From Naegleria lovaniensis (lineage: Eukaryota > Heterolobosea > Eutetramitea > Acrasida > Naegleriidae), in the NCBI RefSeq assembly GCF_003324165.1, contig NW_025407828.1:558001-622000 (forward strand): DNA of 64,000 nt. Reading direction: 5' to 3'. Every line of letters starts with the position of its first letter. Position 1 is the first letter of the stretch. This document shows positions 61,274-64,000 of this stretch, piece after piece. Both the position numbers and the translations under genes were made by a program. Under the pieces are notes generated by a model. It made no database searches and was not told the DNA's origin. It saw only the letters and a list, made by a program, of their open reading frames with translations.

Positions 61274-62356
61274 TTAGAGGGATCTCAAAACAGAGTTTTG
61301 CTTTTCGTCAGTAATGATCTTACCGAGTTCTGTGACATATGACTTGTCAATACTGTCTTCACCAACGTCAGCTCTCCATCCACCAAGATCAGATGGCAAG
61401 TAATCTTGACTGAAGGCAACTCTGGTCTTGAGTGGAGCAAGAGTTCCGACAGCAGCCATCTTCATCTTGAAAAGGTGAGTAGTATATTTGGCTGGCAATG
61501 GTTCTGCCATGGTCAATTTTCCGTAAGCAATTTGGAAATGAGCATTGTACAACTTGGCGTATTCCCTGACAATGGTTTCAAAGATGGTTTCTTGACCTCT
61601 TTGATAAACAGTTGCCAACAAGTCAGATCCAACCTCAGGAGCAACTCCAGATTGTTTCAAAAACTGAGTGAAAGCCTCAGTAGTTGCAGTGAGTGGTGTA
61701 CCTTGTTTCTTGAAGAAAGCCAAAACTTCTTCCAACTATTCACACCATAGGGTTTGTTGTTTTGAATGTTTGTGTGTAATAATCATCATCAATGTGAATC
61801 GTTGCATCATTGGTGCATTCAAAAGACGGTGTCAATTATGTTAGTTTTGAAGGTCCAAGTGTTGTTAGGAATGTTGATTGGATGTTGTTGTTAATATTTT
61901 CGGTTATCATGAATATGATGACAAAGAAATAATGACATGAATAAATGATGAATCCCAAGCAAGAAACATACGCTCAACTTGATGTATCCGAGTTGGTTGG
62001 TATTGAAACCATGTCTGAACAATTGTTGGGCATATTCACCTCCAAATCCTTCAGTAATCACTGGATACTATAGTGAGAGTATAACGTTTAGAAATGATGA
62101 TGATGAAATATACAAGTTGTACATACTTTGTTCAATTCCTTGGTGAATTTATCGTTTTCATTGAAAGCATCGGTAAAGTAGTTGGCTCTTTGATTAGCCA
62201 AAATAGATAATCTTGAATTGTTCTATTGTTGTTGAACAAGTCATAAATTGGACCATCGATGATGATGTTTTAGATTTCATCATGTTAGCTAAATTAATAT
62301 CTTCAAAAGATGCTCACCTTTGATGATCGGAAGAGGGACTTGCTGGCTCTCAACAT
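61274..62356 (-). CDS. Putative mitochondrial protein, four exons, function unknown
   Basis: Exons 62318-62356, 62127-62222, 61972-62067 and 61274-61735 join in phase 0 to 230 residues. The introns (95, 59 and 236 bases) have donors GTGAGC, GTATGT and GTATGT, and all acceptors end TAG. The N-terminus MLRASKSLFRSSKNNSRLSI is a good mitochondrial presequence. The body is helical, with GGEYAQQLFRHGFNTNQLGY then KLSLEEVLAFFKKQGTPL, and ends with SQDYLPSDLGGWRADVGEDS. I do not recognise it. The size and presequence would fit a lineage-specific subunit of the respiratory chain or ATP synthase, but nothing proves that. It is the most intron-rich small gene in the window. Confidence 0.75.
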
Positions 62357-62578
62357 TTTTTTTAAATTTGTCAAACTTTACAATACAAGGCTTTCTCAGA
62401 GTCTTCTTTTCTTGAAGAAATTATTAAATTCATCAGAATAATTCATCAGAATGCCTTGCTTGTTTGCCTGCTCTACATCTTTCGTCCTTGTACTGCCTTG
62501 TCAGGTGATGACAGAAATAATGGAAAGAGTTGTTGTTGCATTGAAAGAAAAAATAATCGACTTGTGGATAAAAAACAT

Positions 62579-63959
62579 ATGGAATCCATTCAACACATTG
62601 CAGTATTCATTTCGGATCATGGTCTTGGGCATCTCACCAGATTAGCTCCAACCATCAATGAATTATCTAGAAAATTTCCCAATGCCCAATTCCATATTAT
62701 CACCAATGTCAACAAATTTTTCATTTCCGAGAGGTTGCAAGAAGTACCACGAGAACAAATTCGTTTATTGAATATCAAAATATCAGTTGGACTCATTGAG
62801 GAAGAGAATACAGTATCGACATGTCCTTTTAAAACAATTGAAAAGTGGAAACAGCATTGGGATCAACATTACAAGTGTTTGTATGGAGATGGAGATGACA
62901 TTCAAACACCAATCACTGCAATGAAACAACAAGGGAATGATGTTGGAAATACAAATACTACTTCTCGTAACTCTTCAATGGTTTTTACGATTGAAGAATT
63001 TTTACAACCTTTTCAAATTCAATTAGTGGTGTGGGACGTTCCTGATATTGCACCAGTCATTGCCAAACGATTGAATGAAAAATATTCAAGAGAAGGAGGA
63101 AAAAGTAAATGGCCTGTTTCAGTAGGTATGTCATTGAGTGGATAGTATAATGATATGGAAAACTTAGACGACACGTTGTCTTTTATATTTTACCATTATT
63201 CATGAATTACTATTCATGGGTCAATTACAATATGTAATTTTCAGGAATTTCGAATTGGTGTTGGGAATGGATTTATGAGCATTGTATGGACCATTTCCCA
63301 CAGGACATACCTAAAGATAGGATAGTAGGCCATATTCATCAAAATCCAGTGACTTTTCAAGAACTAGAGCAGCAACAGCAATTTATGGTAAAACAATCTA
63401 GATTACTGTACAGTACTTTGGGGAAAACAGATTTATTTATTCAATTACCTTACCCAACAGAAGAATTACCTTTCAACAGAGATGTCACTGTTGTAAAACC
63501 TCTCGACAATAGTTGGCCCATTACAGAAACCATCAAAAAAGCCAAATTTACCAAAGATCAAATGAAACAGTGGATATTCTCGAAATCTAGACTGGCATCA
63601 AACAAAACGATGGATTTGTCACATATTAAGATAATGATGTTTTCATTTGGAGGTCTTAGCTTTCCATCCTCAACACTCATTCAAGAAAAAGAGCCCACGT
63701 GGGAGATTCCAAACGATTGGTTAATCGTGGTCATGTGTAGTTCCAAAATTGAAGGAGAAGCACTTCCAGCCAACGTTGTGAATTTAACATTCTTAGATTT
63801 GGGAAATGAGTGCATTGATTTTGCACGTGATTTATTACTTGCTGTGGATGTGCTTGTTGGTAAAACATCTTATGGAACCGTTACAGAAACGCTCTTTCAT
63901 CAAATTCCAACCATGTATTTGGAGCGATATGGCATGATTGAGCACGGGTTTACAGAGAG
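62579..63959 (+). CDS. GT-B glycosyltransferase, L-arabinokinase N-terminal-like; 3' end missing
   Basis: The ATG at 62579 opens MESIQHIAVFISDHGLGHLT, a typical first GT-B loop (D-H-G-x-G-H). Exon 1 ends at 63125 with a GTATGT donor and exon 2 starts at 63245 after TTTTCAG, giving WPVSVG-ISNWCWEWIYEHC. The second domain holds FSFGGLSF and VGKTSYGTVTETLFHQIP, then TMYLERYGMIEHGF. The last part matches the C-terminal nucleotide-binding segment seen in the N-terminal half of plant L-arabinokinase (ARA1) and in MurG-like enzymes. At 63960 a GTAGGT donor follows TTTACAGAGAG, so the gene continues beyond the window. Whether a sugar kinase domain follows, as in ARA1, cannot be seen. Frames upstream of the ATG (from 62451) lack a consistent start. 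Confidence 0.75.
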
Positions 63960-64000
63960 GTAGGTGTAATGTGGTTGAGAATTGATTGTTAACGGTATCA

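Overview
This 64 kb window is nuclear DNA of a small-genome, intron-poor eukaryote. The best match by gene content is a heterolobosean amoeboflagellate such as Naegleria; this is inference, and I cannot name the species. The DNA is AT-rich and genes sit close together on both strands. Introns are few and mostly 40-250 bases long, with GTATGT/GTAAGT-type donors, and many proteins carry Asn/Ser/Gln/Thr low-complexity tracts. A BBSome subunit (BBS4) points to a cell that can build a flagellum. A prohibitin, two proteins with possible mitochondrial leaders (an RbfA-like protein and a four-exon protein of unknown function) and a 3-hydroxyacyl-CoA dehydrogenase point to normal aerobic mitochondria.

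Layout. 0-6.4 kb: a left-truncated hypothetical gene, a decayed SAM-domain protein kinase gene (pseudogene), a broken helical-repeat gene and an intact prohibitin-2. 6.6-10.3 kb: two nearly identical tRNA-Leu(CAA) genes in inverted orientation, with a tandem repeat built from the tRNA 3' end, a MITE-like segment with inverted ends, a beta-propeller protein and a small Cys-rich gene. 10.4-22.1 kb: an SGT-like TPR protein, 3-hydroxyacyl-CoA dehydrogenase, a fungal-type Zn2Cys6 regulator, a kinase full of low-complexity inserts, an ankyrin-DHHC palmitoyltransferase and a Q/N/S-rich protein. 22.8-23.5 kb is an assembly gap. 23.7-30.8 kb: a second beta-propeller protein, an Ariadne-type RBR E3 ligase, BBS4, and a Fanzor (eukaryotic TnpB-like RNA-guided nuclease).

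31.5-39.8 kb: an F-box-like protein, a PAP2-family membrane phosphatase, a GARP/Myb-like protein, a three-exon nuclear-type protein overlapping an inverted repeat, and a GT18 (MGAT5-like) glycosyltransferase. 40-48 kb: NUP205, an NBR1-like PB1/FW protein and a chromodomain protein. 48-54.9 kb: a membrane-anchored TPR protein, a short-chain dehydrogenase, an intron-bearing tRNA-Leu(AAG), an RbfA-like protein and an acidic protein. 55-64 kb: a receptor-like kinase with a beta-helix ectodomain, a Spinster-type transporter, a four-exon putative mitochondrial protein and the 5' part of a GT-B glycosyltransferase resembling the N-terminal half of plant L-arabinokinase.

The most exciting element is the Fanzor at 29.3-30.8 kb. 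It has a full RuvC/zinc-ribbon core with the rearranged catalytic glutamate typical of Fanzors, and a repeat-rich 3' flank that could encode its guide RNA. Most other genes are unrelated housekeeping or signalling genes. Splice joints given here were read by eye from GT...AG sites and frame agreement, and every start uses ATG unless stated.
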